A DNA stretch of 33,087 bases, taken from Clostridia bacterium (lineage in GTDB: Bacteria; Bacillota; Peptococcia; DRI-13; SM3-B62). The notes under the pieces are model-generated. The model searched no databases, had not been told where the DNA came from, and worked only from the letters and a program-made list of their open reading frames with translations. Numbering within the stretch: position 1 is the stretch's first letter; every line of letters starts with the position of its first letter. A program made the position numbers and the translations under genes. The stretch is taken from the NCBI GenBank assembly GCA_018432615.1, contig JAHDSQ010000056.1, positions 1-33,087 on the forward strand. Direction: 5' to 3'. Positions 9,138 to 18,158 of this stretch are shown piece by piece.

Positions 9138-9968
9138 CTAGTAAAGTTTAGGAATGTTTTCCTCACTCATGCCAAAGGAATGCTCCTTTTGTGGGAAGTC
9201 ACCTTTTTCTACCTCACTTTTATATTCTTTTAAGGCCTTGATCGTTTCCTCATATAACTCTGCATACTTCTTCACAAACCGCGGTTTCATGCTCTGTGTA
9301 ATACCGAGCACATCGTGCCAGACAAGAACTTGTCCGTCACAGCCCGCCCCGGCACCGATGCCGATTGTCAGGATGGTCAGGCTTTTTGTAATCACTTCGG
9401 CCAGCGGAGCAGGAACACATTCCAATACAACCCCGAATGCCCCCGCTTCCTCAAGGGCCTTGGCATCCTTCATCAATTTTTCGGCCTGCTCTTTGTCCTT
9501 GCCCTGGACCTTAAACCCACCCATCTGGTTGACAGATTGCGGGGTTAGACCGATGTGAGCAAGAACGGGGATACCGGCTGCTACCAGAGCTTTTACTACA
9601 GGCACCTGCTCCTGGCCACCCTCAAGCTTGACGGCCTGCGCTCCTGCCTCTTTTAAGAACCTGCCGGCATTATTCACCGCCTGTTCTACGGAGACATGGT
9701 ATGACAAAAACGGCATGTCCCCTATTACAAAGGTATTTTTAGCTCCGCGTACAACTGCCCTGGTGTGATGTAGCATTTCCTCGACAGTCACCGGCAAGGT
9801 GGTATCGTAACCTAGCATCGCCATACCCAACGAATCTCCCACTAAAATCATGTCCAACCCGGCAGCCTCCACCATTCCGGCGCTTGGATAGTCATAAGCA
9901 GTAATCATTGTTATTCTTTCATTGTTAGCCTTTTTCTCCTTCAGAGTGTTGATCGTAACCTTGCTCAT
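9138..9968 (-). CDS. panB: 3-methyl-2-oxobutanoate hydroxymethyltransferase
   Basis: PanB transfers a hydroxymethyl group from 5,10-methylene-tetrahydrofolate to alpha-ketoisovalerate, giving ketopantoate. The 276-aa TIM-barrel protein shows MITAYDYPSA near residue 21, VGDSLGM (43-49, metal-binding Asp), KLEGG and VLECVP (catalytic Glu region). AAAGGAGGTC lies 8 nt before ATG 9968. Its start overlaps the 3' end of the DUF2520 gene by 44 bp. Its one-carbon donor comes from the folate pathway encoded just upstream by fhs-folPBK. Confidence 0.97.
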   Translation of the reverse strand: MSKVTINTLKEKKANNERITMITAYDYPSAGMVEAAGLDMILVGDSLGMAMLGYDTTLPVTVEEMLHHTRAVVRGAKNTFVIGDMPFLSYHVSVEQAVNNAGRFLKEAGAQAVKLEGGQEQVPVVKALVAAGIPVLAHIGLTPQSVNQMGGFKVQGKDKEQAEKLMKDAKALEEAGAFGVVLECVPAPLAEVITKSLTILTIGIGAGAGCDGQVLVWHDVLGITQSMKPRFVKKYAELYEETIKALKEYKSEVEKGDFPQKEHSFGMSEENIPKLY

Positions 9969-10863
9969 TACTTTTGACCTCCTTTGACATATTAGTTAAT
10001 TCTTCGTACATCCTTCCGAGCTTCTCATCCGAAAAGCTGCCTGAACTTTTCACAAGTGCCAGCAGTGCGGGCACCAAAGTCAAATACGGCGGCAAAGCTG
10101 TGGGCAACTCCCTTTGCAGAATCTTGACATGACCGGCAACAACCTGCATATCGCCGCGGGAAACCGGTCCCGTAAGTGCCTGGGTTAAGGGTAAATGTGA
10201 AATGTTGTTCAGCGTTCCTTTCATTAAGGGTAAGAGCGCCTTTTGCGCCTCCACAGCAGAAAACCCCGATTTGACAAGGCACTCTGTTCCAAGCTGGGCT
10301 AAGGCCACCATATAATTTGAAACAAACACGGCCCCGGCATGATAGATCGCTTTCATTTCTGCCGAGGGCAGGATGTTCAAAACCCCATCCATTTCTGCCA
10401 CAAACCGGGTAATCCACGGCTTCAAATCCTCGTCACCTTCGTAAGTAAAATATGAACCGGGCAGATTGGCTATGGCTTGTTCCACCGTAGCGAAACTCTG
10501 CAACGGATGTATAGATCCTAAAGAAATACCCTTCCCCTGTAGCGGCGCTAATATCCCTGAGGTTTGGGAGCCACTCATGTGTAATGCGGCTTTAATTTTT
10601 AAATCCTTATCTTCAAGCCCCGCAAGCTGTTCCGCTATTTCACCAATCACACCGTCAGGTGTCGTGATAAAGAGAATATCTGCATTTTGGGCGGCACCAT
10701 ATAACGAAAACACCTCGGCCCCTTTACCGTTAACAGATACCGTTTTTTTGTTCTGAGCCCGCGTTACAACGAATACCTCGTATCCTCTTTTTTTCAATGC
10801 AGTGGCTAACGCTGTTCCGACCCTGCCAAACCCTACAATCCCAATATTCCTCATTTCAGCCAA
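9925..10863 (-). CDS. Rossmann-like/DUF2520 oxidoreductase, candidate ketopantoate reductase
   Basis: The protein has an N-terminal NAD(P)-binding domain opening with RNIGIVGFGRVGTALA and a C-terminal helical DUF2520-type domain (HPLQSFAT, then KAIYHAGAVFVSNYMVAL). The ordinary ketopantoate reductase PanE is absent from this operon, and this gene sits directly before panB-panC-panD. A non-PanE ketopantoate reductase, PanG, has been described in Francisella and Enterococcus, and I infer the same role here. The start is uncertain. I choose TTG 10863, about 8 nt after AGGGAG. ATG 10854 is too far from that site, and TTG 10887 has none. It overlaps panB by 44 bp. Confidence 0.8.
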   Translation of the reverse strand: MAEMRNIGIVGFGRVGTALATALKKRGYEVFVVTRAQNKKTVSVNGKGAEVFSLYGAAQNADILFITTPDGVIGEIAEQLAGLEDKDLKIKAALHMSGSQTSGILAPLQGKGISLGSIHPLQSFATVEQAIANLPGSYFTYEGDEDLKPWITRFVAEMDGVLNILPSAEMKAIYHAGAVFVSNYMVALAQLGTECLVKSGFSAVEAQKALLPLMKGTLNNISHLPLTQALTGPVSRGDMQVVAGHVKILQRELPTALPPYLTLVPALLALVKSSGSFSDEKLGRMYEELTNMSKEVKSNEQGYDQHSEGEKG

Positions 10864-11127
10864 CTTTACCACTCCCTGCGTTACCAATTAACGTAAGTTA
10901 GATTGTGAATAAATGCACATGGTTGACAAACAAAAAGACCTCCCGGAATTACCTGGAAGGTCGTGACAGACACAGCATAACAAGCTCTTTACCTTCCGTC
11001 TCGGTCCGCATCCGGCTCCAAGCGGTCAATACAAAACATATGGATTACCACGGCTAAGTCATCTTCGATAAACTAATACGGTTCTGCGCACAGATACCGG
11101 TCAGCTAATCTTACCAGCCTGGTTTTA
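10864..11127 (-). other. Structured leader between folK and the pantothenate operon
   Basis: This 264-nt gap holds no credible gene. On the minus strand it contains a CGGT-CTG/CAG-ACCG hairpin with a TGCG loop and unpaired A residues (about 11076-11100), a further GC-rich segment (about 11005-11035), and then a strong terminator hairpin about 65 nt before the oxidoreductase start. The position fits a regulatory leader such as the published pan RNA motif upstream of panB-type genes, but I cannot confirm its consensus by eye. The alternative is simply the 3' end of the folate operon. Confidence 0.45.
10925..10962 (-). terminator. Terminator hairpin between folK and the pantothenate genes
   Basis: On the minus strand, GACCTTCC pairs with GGGAGGTC (one G-U pair) over a 10-nt centre, followed by TTTTTGTTTG. 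It can end the folate operon transcript or act as an attenuator for the downstream pantothenate genes. Confidence 0.85.
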
Positions 11128-11154
11128 TTAAATTTTCATGCCCTTATTCCTCAA
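11125..11154 (-). promoter_or_regulatory. Possible promoter of the pantothenate operon
   Basis: On the minus strand, TTGAGG (11149-11154), an 18-bp spacer and TAATAA (11125-11130), inside the end of folK. Transcripts would start just before the structured leader. The match is moderate. Confidence 0.4.
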
Positions 11155-11637
11155 GAACATTTTAACATCACTGCTTGCATATTTCAAGTCTACTTTTTGC
11201 CTAGGTATTTCTAAAGAAAGCTCGGCAAGCTTCTGAGGATCCACTTCCCTTAAAGGCATGAGGACAAAGGCCCTCTCTGCCATTCTGGGATGAGGGATTT
11301 TCAGAATTTCTTCGTCAACCCTTTTATCTCCATAGAAAAGTATATCTATATCAATAGTTCTTGGCCCCCAGCGCTCAAGCCGCACTCTGCCTAATTTCTC
11401 TTCGACCTCCTGACAGCCTTCCAGGACCGCTAAGGGCTCAAGTACCGTTGAACCCTTTATTACCATATTAAAAAAGTCCGGCTGATCAACCTTGCCGACA
11501 GGGGCGGTAAGGTATATACCTGAAACATCTTCCACTTTAATGCCTTGACCCAAAAGCCCGATCACAGCATCCAATAAATTGTTCAGTCTATCGCCCACAT
11601 TACTGCCCAAAGACAGAACGATCTCTTCAGTCTTCAT
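11128..11637 (-). CDS. folK: 2-amino-4-hydroxy-6-hydroxymethyldihydropteridine pyrophosphokinase
   Basis: FolK transfers pyrophosphate from ATP to 6-hydroxymethyl-dihydropterin, giving the substrate of FolP. From ATG 11637 it is 169 aa: VLSLGSNVGDRLNNL at the start, YLTAPVGKVDQPDFFN in the pterin loop, and the diagnostic RWGPRTIDIDILFYGD with the metal-binding Asp pair. The upstream in-frame extension lies inside folB and is not family sequence. The start overlaps folB by 11 bp, so translation is coupled. It is last in the folate operon. Confidence 0.95.
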   Translation of the reverse strand: MKTEEIVLSLGSNVGDRLNNLLDAVIGLLGQGIKVEDVSGIYLTAPVGKVDQPDFFNMVIKGSTVLEPLAVLEGCQEVEEKLGRVRLERWGPRTIDIDILFYGDKRVDEEILKIPHPRMAERAFVLMPLREVDPQKLAELSLEIPRQKVDLKYASSDVKMFLRNKGMKI

Positions 11638-12001
11638 CTTTGCTCCGCTCCATTTCCACGGCAGCATAATCCAGCAGTCCCCCAAGCGGGGCCTGGGGTT
11701 TCTTAACCCTGACAAAGACCTTCTGTGCTAACGGTATAGAAAGCAACTGCTCGATAATCAGAAACGCCAGCCTTTCAATCAGATGACAGGAAGAACCTTC
11801 CACGATATCCTTGACCTTCTCGTAAACACGGGAGTAGTCCAGGGCGGCTCCTATTTCGTCTTTCAAGGCGGCCTCGGTGAAATCTCCCCATATTTCCACA
11901 TCCACTGCAAAGAGCTGCCCCAACACTTTTTCAGCCGGCTCTACTCCATGATAACCGTAGAACTTCATCCCCTGTAACACTATCTTGTCTGCCCTCTTCA
12001 T
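11627..12001 (-). CDS. folB: Dihydroneopterin aldolase
   Basis: FolB cleaves dihydroneopterin to 6-hydroxymethyl-dihydropterin and glycolaldehyde. The 124-aa protein shows IVLQGMKFYGYHGVEP (7-22, with the conserved FYGYHG and Glu), LDYSRVYEKVKDIV and SCHLIERLA, followed by the strand VFVRVKKPQAPL with the catalytic Lys region. GGGGAGGGG precedes the ATG. It lies 29 bp after folP and overlaps folK. Confidence 0.95.
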   Translation of the reverse strand: MKRADKIVLQGMKFYGYHGVEPAEKVLGQLFAVDVEIWGDFTEAALKDEIGAALDYSRVYEKVKDIVEGSSCHLIERLAFLIIEQLLSIPLAQKVFVRVKKPQAPLGGLLDYAAVEMERSKDED

Positions 12002-12030
12002 ACCGCACCCCTCCCCTCAACTCTTGGGTA

Positions 12031-13236
12031 TCACCACCCGCTGTTTTTGATAGCATCCAGCACCCGAACCAGTCTGACCGTTTCTTTGACATCATGTACT
12101 CTAATCACGGACATCCCCTTCGACACACCCCAAGCCGCCGCTGCCAGAGATCCCTCCAGCCTATCATCAACGGGCAAATCCAGCACCGCATTAATAAATG
12201 ATTTTCGCGACGCTCCCAGCAAAACGGGATAACCCAAGGTCCGCAAAGAAGCAAGATTCTTCAGCAAGGCAAGATTGCCCTGAGGGTCCTTGCCAAAGCC
12301 TATGCCGGGATCGACCATGATCTTTTCCTTACTTAAGCCTGCCTGCAAGTAAAGCGCCGCCCCCTCAGCTAGGCCCTCTACCACGGCGGCTACTAATTCC
12401 CAATGCGTGCCCACGGGACACTGTTTGTTATGCATAATTACAACGGGAGCCTGAAATTCCGCAGCCACTTCGGCAAGATGCGGGTCCATTTTGCCGCCGC
12501 CCACATCATTGATAATATGTGCTCCCATTTCCAACGCCGCTTTTGCCGTTTCAGCCCGATAGGTATCAACGGAAATAGGTACTGGTATCTCTTTGACCAA
12601 ACGCTCCAAAACCGGTCCTATCCTGCCCAGTTCTTCTTCCGCAGTTATCGGATCAGAACCCGGGCGAGTGGACTCGCCGCCCACATCGATAATGTCTGCC
12701 CCTTCCTCTACCATTTCCCGCGCTCTTTCCAAAGCTTTTTCAGGTGTATGATGACGTCCTCCGTCGGAAAAGGAATCTGGAGTAACATTCAGGATACCCA
12801 TCACCAAAGTCTTTTGAGGTCCGATAGTCAGCCGCATATTGCCGTTGTTCTTCCATTTCCATACGATCTCCTTGTCTTCCTTCAGTCCATCCAAAACAGC
12901 CTTAACCCTGGCTGCTAAGTCCTTTAAACCCCAGGGTTGATGGACAATGCTTTTAGCTAACTCTGTATAGTGCTTTCTTGTCCCCAGAAGCAGCACATCT
13001 GTTTTTTCCCTGCCCAAATTGACAGCCCATCTGGCAACAGCAGCTTCACCGCCTAATGAAAGCATCTGCTGTTTAAGGATATTAGCTGCCGGACACTCAA
13101 CCTCCCGGACATAGAAGGGCAGAATTTGCGCCTTGGCGCTCATCTTTTTTTGTCCCAAAGGATCCGGCCCCACCACCTCAAAAGCCTGCTTCATGCTTTC
13201 CATATCGTTAAGCTCCAATAAGTATGGCCCTTGCAA
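12031..13236 (-). CDS. folP: Dihydropteroate synthase with N-terminal extension
   Basis: FolP condenses hydroxymethyl-dihydropterin pyrophosphate with p-aminobenzoate. The catalytic TIM barrel starts near residue 140: GILNVTPDSFSDGG (147-160), DVGGESTRPG, VSVDTYRAETA-like region, and GASRKSFI near the end. Residues 1-135 form an extra N-terminal domain containing ANILKQQMLSLGGEAAVAR, a feature I know from some clostridial and archaeal homologues. This makes the protein 401 aa rather than about 280. I keep TTG 13236 because that domain appears to begin there (LLELNDMESMKQAFEVVG). ATG 13203, with GGAG 7 nt upstream, is a credible alternative. It is 50 bp after fhs. Confidence 0.94.
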   Translation of the reverse strand: MQGPYLLELNDMESMKQAFEVVGPDPLGQKKMSAKAQILPFYVREVECPAANILKQQMLSLGGEAAVARWAVNLGREKTDVLLLGTRKHYTELAKSIVHQPWGLKDLAARVKAVLDGLKEDKEIVWKWKNNGNMRLTIGPQKTLVMGILNVTPDSFSDGGRHHTPEKALERAREMVEEGADIIDVGGESTRPGSDPITAEEELGRIGPVLERLVKEIPVPISVDTYRAETAKAALEMGAHIINDVGGGKMDPHLAEVAAEFQAPVVIMHNKQCPVGTHWELVAAVVEGLAEGAALYLQAGLSKEKIMVDPGIGFGKDPQGNLALLKNLASLRTLGYPVLLGASRKSFINAVLDLPVDDRLEGSLAAAAWGVSKGMSVIRVHDVKETVRLVRVLDAIKNSGW

Positions 13237-13286
13237 TCACTCCACCCCCGTCAGTTCATAATGTCATATCTGTTTACAATGTCATA

Positions 13287-14957
13287 TTAGAAAAGTCCTG
13301 TAATCCTGCCGTTTTCGTCAATATCTATCTCATTAGCCGCGGGCTTTTTCGGAAGTCCCGGCATGGTCATGACATTCCCCATCAAAACAACTACAAAGCC
13401 TGCTCCGGCAGAAAGCCTCACCTCTTTGACGTGTACGGTAAAATCGTGCGGCCGTCCTAATTTAGCGGCATCATCAGACAAAGAGTATTGGGTCTTGGCA
13501 ACGCATACCGGAAGATCACCGTAACCTAGCTTCTCATAATTTTCAATAGCTCCTTCGGCTTCCTTAGCAAAATCGACCCCTGCCGCACCATAAACCTCCC
13601 GGGCTACCGTTGTGATTTTTTCCTTTATGGGTAGCTGCCAATCGTATAACCGACGGTAATTGCTCTTCTCTTGTTCCAGCACTTCCAGAAGGCATTTTGC
13701 CAATTCTATACCCCCCTTCCCTCCCTCGGCAAAGACTCTGGATTGGGTAGCTCTGACACCTAATGCCTTACAGCGTTCAAGCACTAAGTCTACTTCCTCT
13801 TGGGTATCTGTCGGGAAATGATTTAAGGCCACCACAAGGGGAACTCCGAATTTTTTTACATTCTCAAGGTGTTTTTCCAGGTTTTCTAATCCTTTTTCCA
13901 CGGCTTGAAGATTCGGCTGGGAAAGTTCTGCCTTGGCAACCCCGCCATGCATTTTCAGAGCCCTGACTGTTGCCACTAACACAGTTGCATCGGGTTTGAA
14001 ACCGGCATATGGACAAACGAGATCAAAAAACTTTTCCGCACCTAAATCCGCTCCGAAACCGGCTTCGGTCACGAGGATGTCGGCCAGCTTCAATCCCATT
14101 TTACTGGCCATGACACTATTTGCCCCGTGGGCTATATTGGCAAAAGGCCCGCCATGAACAAAAGCCGGAGTGTTCTCCAGGGTCTGGACAAGGTTGGGTT
14201 TGATGGCATCCTTCAGCAGCAAAGCCATCGCCCCCTGAGCCTTTAAATCCCGTGCTGTCACAGGACTCCCATCGTATGTATAGGCTACGACAATGCGGGC
14301 CAGCCGTTCCTTCAAATCCATCAAGTCCTCGGCCAGGCAAAGACAGGCCATAACCTCAGAGGCAACGGAAATATCGAAGCCGCTTTCCCGGGGGATTCCG
14401 TTAGCTTTACCGCCAAGCCCGACAACTATGTTCCTCAAAGCACGTTCATTCAAATCCATAACCCTTTTTTGGACAACGCGACGCGGATCGATACCCAGTT
14501 CATTGCCCTGGTGCAAATGGTTGTCCAATAAGGCTGCAAGCAAGTTGTGGGCTGCCGTGATGGCGTGAATATCACCGGTAAAATGGAGGTTAATGTCCTC
14601 CATTGGAACCACCTGGCTGTACCCTCCCCCGGCTGCACCGCCCTTTACCCCAAAACTGGGGCCAAGAGAGGGTTCACGCAGTGCAATAATGGTCTTTTTA
14701 TCCAGAAGGTTCAAGGCTTGCCCTAACCCGACAGTAGTCGTTGTTTTCCCTTCCCCGGCAGGTGTGGGGGTAATAGCCGTTACTAATACCAGTTTACCGT
14801 CCGGCCTACCCTTCAGCCTCTCCCACAACGTCAAGGCCAACTTCGCTTTATACCGGCCATACAACTCAACTTCGCTCTCCTTTGCTCCCAATTCCTCAGC
14901 TATCTCCGCTATCGGTTTCATACACGACTCCTGAGCGATTTGAATATCGCTTTTCAC
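13287..14957 (-). CDS. fhs: Formate-tetrahydrofolate ligase
   Basis: Fhs activates formate with ATP and tetrahydrofolate to 10-formyl-tetrahydrofolate, a step of the Wood-Ljungdahl methyl branch and of purine/C1 supply. The P-loop [16 protein letters not shown] lies near residue 65 and the family stretch [19 protein letters not shown] follows. I start at GTG 14957, 6 nt after GAGGGA, giving 556 aa, the usual length. The upstream TTG at 14990 only adds a lysine/arginine-rich tail. It lies 46 bp after the thioesterase gene and 50 bp before folP, joining C1 activation with folate synthesis. Confidence 0.97.
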   Translation of the reverse strand: MKSDIQIAQESCMKPIAEIAEELGAKESEVELYGRYKAKLALTLWERLKGRPDGKLVLVTAITPTPAGEGKTTTTVGLGQALNLLDKKTIIALREPSLGPSFGVKGGAAGGGYSQVVPMEDINLHFTGDIHAITAAHNLLAALLDNHLHQGNELGIDPRRVVQKRVMDLNERALRNIVVGLGGKANGIPRESGFDISVASEVMACLCLAEDLMDLKERLARIVVAYTYDGSPVTARDLKAQGAMALLLKDAIKPNLVQTLENTPAFVHGGPFANIAHGANSVMASKMGLKLADILVTEAGFGADLGAEKFFDLVCPYAGFKPDATVLVATVRALKMHGGVAKAELSQPNLQAVEKGLENLEKHLENVKKFGVPLVVALNHFPTDTQEEVDLVLERCKALGVRATQSRVFAEGGKGGIELAKCLLEVLEQEKSNYRRLYDWQLPIKEKITTVAREVYGAAGVDFAKEAEGAIENYEKLGYGDLPVCVAKTQYSLSDDAAKLGRPHDFTVHVKEVRLSAGAGFVVVLMGNVMTMPGLPKKPAANEIDIDENGRITGLF

Positions 14958-15003
14958 CGCACATCCCTCACTTTTTCTTTTTTTCCGCAATCCGCTATCT
15001 TAT

Positions 15004-15402
15004 TTAACTGTTCCTTTTTTTATTAACCTTGCCTAAGAACCTTTCAAGCTCAACAATAAATCGTTCATGTATTCCTTCCCCTATTTTTTCCTTTTCATCA
15101 TATGCTTCGACTTTAAATACCAATCTACGCCCATCAATTTCTAAAAGCTCTGCCTGGGCTTTCACCTTCAGACCGATAGGCGTAGCCGCAAGGTGTTTTA
15201 CCTCCAGGTTGGTCCCAACTGTGGTCCAGCCGTCAGGAAGAAAGCTGTCAACGGCATTAAATGCCGCATTTTCTATCAAACCGATCATAGCCGGGGTGGC
15301 ATAAACATCAAGCGCTCCACTGGCATAAACCCTGGCTGTATTACCGTCAACAACCAGATCCTCCTTTTCACCCTTCATACCCATTTTTAATTGAAACTCC
15401 AT
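15004..15402 (-). CDS. Hotdog-fold thioesterase, FlK-like
   Basis: This 132-aa protein matches the small hotdog thioesterase family that includes fluoroacetyl-CoA thioesterase FlK. Thr36 (in YATPAMIGLIENAA), Glu44 and His70 (in GTNLEVKHLAATPIG) have the same spacing (8 and 26 residues) as the FlK catalytic Thr42-Glu50-His76. A terminal GEGIHERFIV is also family-typical. Most relatives are not fluoroacetate-specific; the physiological acyl-CoA is unknown. ATG 15402 follows GGGAGGGA. It is first gene of the fhs-folP-folB-folK operon, with its own good promoter at 15445-15474. Confidence 0.88.
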   Translation of the reverse strand: MEFQLKMGMKGEKEDLVVDGNTARVYASGALDVYATPAMIGLIENAAFNAVDSFLPDGWTTVGTNLEVKHLAATPIGLKVKAQAELLEIDGRRLVFKVEAYDEKEKIGEGIHERFIVELERFLGKVNKKRNS

Positions 15403-15444
15403 ACGTCAATCCCTCCCTTATTCACTTATTAAGGATATTAACTT

Positions 15445-15474
15445 ATTATATTATTCTCTTAACTGATTTCTCAA
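15445..15474 (-). promoter_or_regulatory. Sigma-A promoter of the thioesterase-fhs-folate operon
   Basis: On the minus strand, TTGAGA (15469-15474), an 18-bp spacer and TATAAT (15445-15450), about 45 bp before the thioesterase ATG. Confidence 0.7.
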
Positions 15475-15479
15475 CATGT

Positions 15480-15537
15480 TTTTCGGTTCCTTTTTATATA
15501 ACCGAAAAGGACAGCCCATTATGATCAGCCGTCCTTT
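15480..15537 (-). terminator. Hairpins ending the ftsH-ndk unit
   Basis: On the minus strand, AAAGGAC and GTCCTTT (rc of 15531-15537 and 15506-15512) form a 7-bp stem followed by a short TTTTCGG tail. Immediately after it, TTTTCGGTT and AACCGAAAA (15480-15488 and 15500-15508) form a perfect 9-bp hairpin with an 11-nt loop. The two stems share bases at 15506-15508 and cannot both form completely. Terminator role for ndk is inferred. Confidence 0.55.
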
Positions 15538-15566
15538 GTTGCATACAAATTGCTTTTACCTTTTCC

Positions 15567-16010
15567 TTACAACCATTTGTCTGTTCCCCGGTCATACCCT
15601 ACAAGTTCTTTTGGCGAAAAATACAAGCCAATTTCCCTTTCTGCGCTCTGCACGGAGTCGGAACCATGAACAATGTTTTTCCCGATACTGAGAGCATACC
15701 GTCCCCGGATACTTCCCGGCGCTGCTTCCAGGGGATTCGTAGCCCCCATGAGTGTCCTGATTCCTTTAACTGCATCAGGCCCTTCCCAGGCCATGGCCAC
15801 AACAGGCCCTGAGGTGATATAAGCCAGCAAGGAATCATAAAAAGGTTTCCCTTTATGTTCGATATAGTGCTCCGCAGCTTTATCAGATGTCAATTGCAAA
15901 AGCTTCAGACCGACAAGTTTGTATCCCTTTTCCTCAATCGCACCGATGACGTTGGCGATTAGGCCGCGCTGCACGCCATCAGGCTTTATCATCACGAAGG
16001 TACGTTCCAT
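15567..16010 (-). CDS. ndk: Nucleoside diphosphate kinase
   Basis: Ndk balances nucleoside triphosphate pools by a ping-pong phosphotransfer through a phosphohistidine. The 147-aa protein has the conserved start ERTFVMIKPDGVQRG, GPVVAMAWEG, and NIVHGSDS with the active-site His115. GGGGGA lies about 5 nt before the ATG. It is 26 bp downstream of ftsH and probably co-transcribed. Confidence 0.97.
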   Translation of the reverse strand: MERTFVMIKPDGVQRGLIANVIGAIEEKGYKLVGLKLLQLTSDKAAEHYIEHKGKPFYDSLLAYITSGPVVAMAWEGPDAVKGIRTLMGATNPLEAAPGSIRGRYALSIGKNIVHGSDSVQSAEREIGLYFSPKELVGYDRGTDKWL

Positions 16011-16036
16011 AGAATCCCCCTGTCGAAATATGCCTT

Positions 16037-17902
16037 TTATTCCACATTATCTTCCTGAACAACGTTATTTTCTTGAGCAACCCTATCGTTCTTTCCTTTT
16101 TCGATAATCCGCCGAAATTCTTCGGCATCGATTGTCTCTTTTTCCATGAGTGTTTGGGCTATCAGATGTAACAAATCCATATTGTTGTTTAAAATCTGCT
16201 CTGCTTGTTTATAACAAGTATCAATCATGCGGTGAGCCTCTTGGTCTATCGCATAGGCTACCTCTTCAGAGTAATTCCTGTCTCTGCTTATATCCCTTCC
16301 CAAAAAGACTTGCTCCTGCTTACGCCCGAAAGTCAGGGGGCCTAGTTCATCAGACATCCCGTATTCGGTAATCATTTTTCTGATAATGTTGGTTGCCCTT
16401 TCCAAATCGTTCTGGGCTCCGGTGCTGATCTCATTCAGAACAAGCTGTTCAGCAACCCTTCCGCCCAACAGCATGGTAACCTGATTTAATAACTGAGACC
16501 TGGTCATGTAATTTCTGTCTTCCTTAGGCAAAAGCAGTGTGTAACCTCCGGCTCTCCCCCTGGGAATAATCGAAACCTTATGCAGGGGATCGGAATGAGG
16601 CAAGAACTCCGCGACTAAGGCATGACCACCCTCGTGGTATGAAACCAGCTTCCTTTCGTATTCGCTGATCGTACGCGATTTCTTTTCCGGACCGGCAATA
16701 ACCCGTTCAATTGAATCCTCCAGTTCGTTCATACCTACTTTCTTCTTCCCGCGTCGAGCCGACAAAAGAGCCGCTTCATTGAAAAGATTGGCCAAATCGG
16801 CACCTGTAAAGCCGGGAGTCCGGCGAGCCAAAACTTCCATATCAACATCCTCGGCCAAAGGCTTTCCTTTGGAATGAACCTGAAGGATTTCTTTTCTGCC
16901 CTTGACATCCGGTATATCGACAACCACCTGTCTGTCAAACCTGCCCGGTCTCAAGAGTGCCGGATCAAGGATATCCGGACGGTTGGTTGCGGCAATAATG
17001 ATAATCCCTTCGTTCACGTTGAAGCCGTCCATTTCGACCAGCAGTTGGTTCAAAGTCTGTTCCCTTTCATCATGTCCCCCGCCTAAACCGGCTCCACGCT
17101 GACGCCCTACAGCATCAATCTCATCTATAAACACAATACATGGCGCATTCTTTTTCGCTTGCTCAAAAAGATCCCTTACTCTGGAAGCACCCACACCAAC
17201 AAACATCTCAACAAAATCGGAACCGCTGATGCTGAAAAAAGGCACTCCGGCCTCACCTGCTACGGCCCTTGCCAACAGCGTTTTACCTGTCCCTGGCGCA
17301 CCGAATAAGAGCACCCCTTTAGGTATTTTTGCTCCTAATTCAGCAAATTTTTTCGGTTCCTTAAGAAATTCCACTACTTCTTCCAGTTCTTCTTTGACCT
17401 CATCGGCACCGGCAACATCAGCAAAGGTGACACGCTGCTTTTCGTCAGTATGCATTTTGGCCTTGCTCTTGCCAAACTGCATAACGCGACTGCCGCCCCC
17501 TTGTGTCTGCTGCATCATAAAGAACATAACCCCTACCAGAATCATAATGGGAAGCAATGTTCCCAAAATGCTCACGTACCAAGGCGTTCTGGGTGCCTCT
17601 TCCTGAGTAAAGATAACATCCTTAGACTTAATCAACTCAATCAGTTTCTCGTCATAAGGAGGGCCCTTTACCTCAAACGACATGTCTGTTTCTTTAATAA
17701 CACCCTTGATAATACGGACATCTTGCTCCTGAATTATCGCAACAGATTTAATCTGGTCCTTCTCAAGATACTCCAAAAAAGCACTGTATTGATTATTAAA
17801 CGGGTCTTCTTGTTGCGGAGGAGTATTGAACTGATTAAAGAGGGAAACGGACAACATCACTATTAATATATATATTGCAATGTTTTTAAAAAGACGATTC
17901 AC
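16037..17902 (-). CDS. ftsH: ATP-dependent zinc metalloprotease FtsH
   Basis: FtsH is a hexameric membrane AAA+ protease that degrades misassembled membrane proteins and short-lived regulators. From GTG 17902 (GGAGG, 6 nt upstream) it is 621 aa. Two membrane segments (about 5-24 and 108-130) flank the extracytoplasmic domain. The AAA+ module has Walker A GAPGTGKT (201-208), Walker B IVFIDE (256-261) and the SRH around [15 protein letters not shown]. The zinc motif HEGGH is at 423-427. In-frame codons to 17941 lack a ribosome binding site. It precedes ndk and diverges from the rpiR gene. Confidence 0.97.
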   Translation of the reverse strand: MNRLFKNIAIYILIVMLSVSLFNQFNTPPQQEDPFNNQYSAFLEYLEKDQIKSVAIIQEQDVRIIKGVIKETDMSFEVKGPPYDEKLIELIKSKDVIFTQEEAPRTPWYVSILGTLLPIMILVGVMFFMMQQTQGGGSRVMQFGKSKAKMHTDEKQRVTFADVAGADEVKEELEEVVEFLKEPKKFAELGAKIPKGVLLFGAPGTGKTLLARAVAGEAGVPFFSISGSDFVEMFVGVGASRVRDLFEQAKKNAPCIVFIDEIDAVGRQRGAGLGGGHDEREQTLNQLLVEMDGFNVNEGIIIIAATNRPDILDPALLRPGRFDRQVVVDIPDVKGRKEILQVHSKGKPLAEDVDMEVLARRTPGFTGADLANLFNEAALLSARRGKKKVGMNELEDSIERVIAGPEKKSRTISEYERKLVSYHEGGHALVAEFLPHSDPLHKVSIIPRGRAGGYTLLLPKEDRNYMTRSQLLNQVTMLLGGRVAEQLVLNEISTGAQNDLERATNIIRKMITEYGMSDELGPLTFGRKQEQVFLGRDISRDRNYSEEVAYAIDQEAHRMIDTCYKQAEQILNNNMDLLHLIAQTLMEKETIDAEEFRRIIEKGKNDRVAQENNVVQEDNVE

Positions 17903-17968
17903 GAGTTTCCTCCTTTCGAACCTCAAATTGCTAAACAACATTATTATGCGAGTCTAAAATACCAATAT

Positions 17969-17997
17969 ACTTTACCACATAGTAAGCACTTTTTCAA
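17969..17997 (-). promoter_or_regulatory. Sigma-A promoter of ftsH-ndk
   Basis: On the minus strand, TTGAAA (17992-17997), a 17-bp spacer and TAAAGT (17969-17974), about 65 bp before the ftsH start. Confidence 0.6.
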
Positions 17998-18097
17998 TCG
18001 AGATTTTCAACGATGAACCATAATGGTGAAGTAATCGTGAAGACAACAAAAAAATAATAAAAAAATTTTTCGATTCATGAAGGAAATTTCTGATATT

Positions 18098-18113
18098 TGA
18101 AGAATAATATTCA
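18098..18113. promoter_or_regulatory. Palindrome upstream of the rpiR-type regulator, possible operator
   Basis: GAATAATATTC (18102-18112) is a perfect palindrome set inside TGAA-N8-TTCA (18098-18113), with GGAAATTTC just upstream. It lies 46 bp before the regulator ATG in the ftsH/rpiR divergent region. MurR/RpiR proteins often bind palindromes near their own gene, but no second copy was found to support it. Confidence 0.35.
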
Positions 18114-18158
18114 GCATATAGGCATATTAAATATAAATATTCGTAAAGGGTGTGGCTT

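Noticed and set aside
10864-11127. T-box or tetrahydrofolate riboswitch in the folK-panB gap
   Set aside because: The T-box AGGGTGG-type sequence is missing and I could not match the folate riboswitch core; only a general structured leader is supported.
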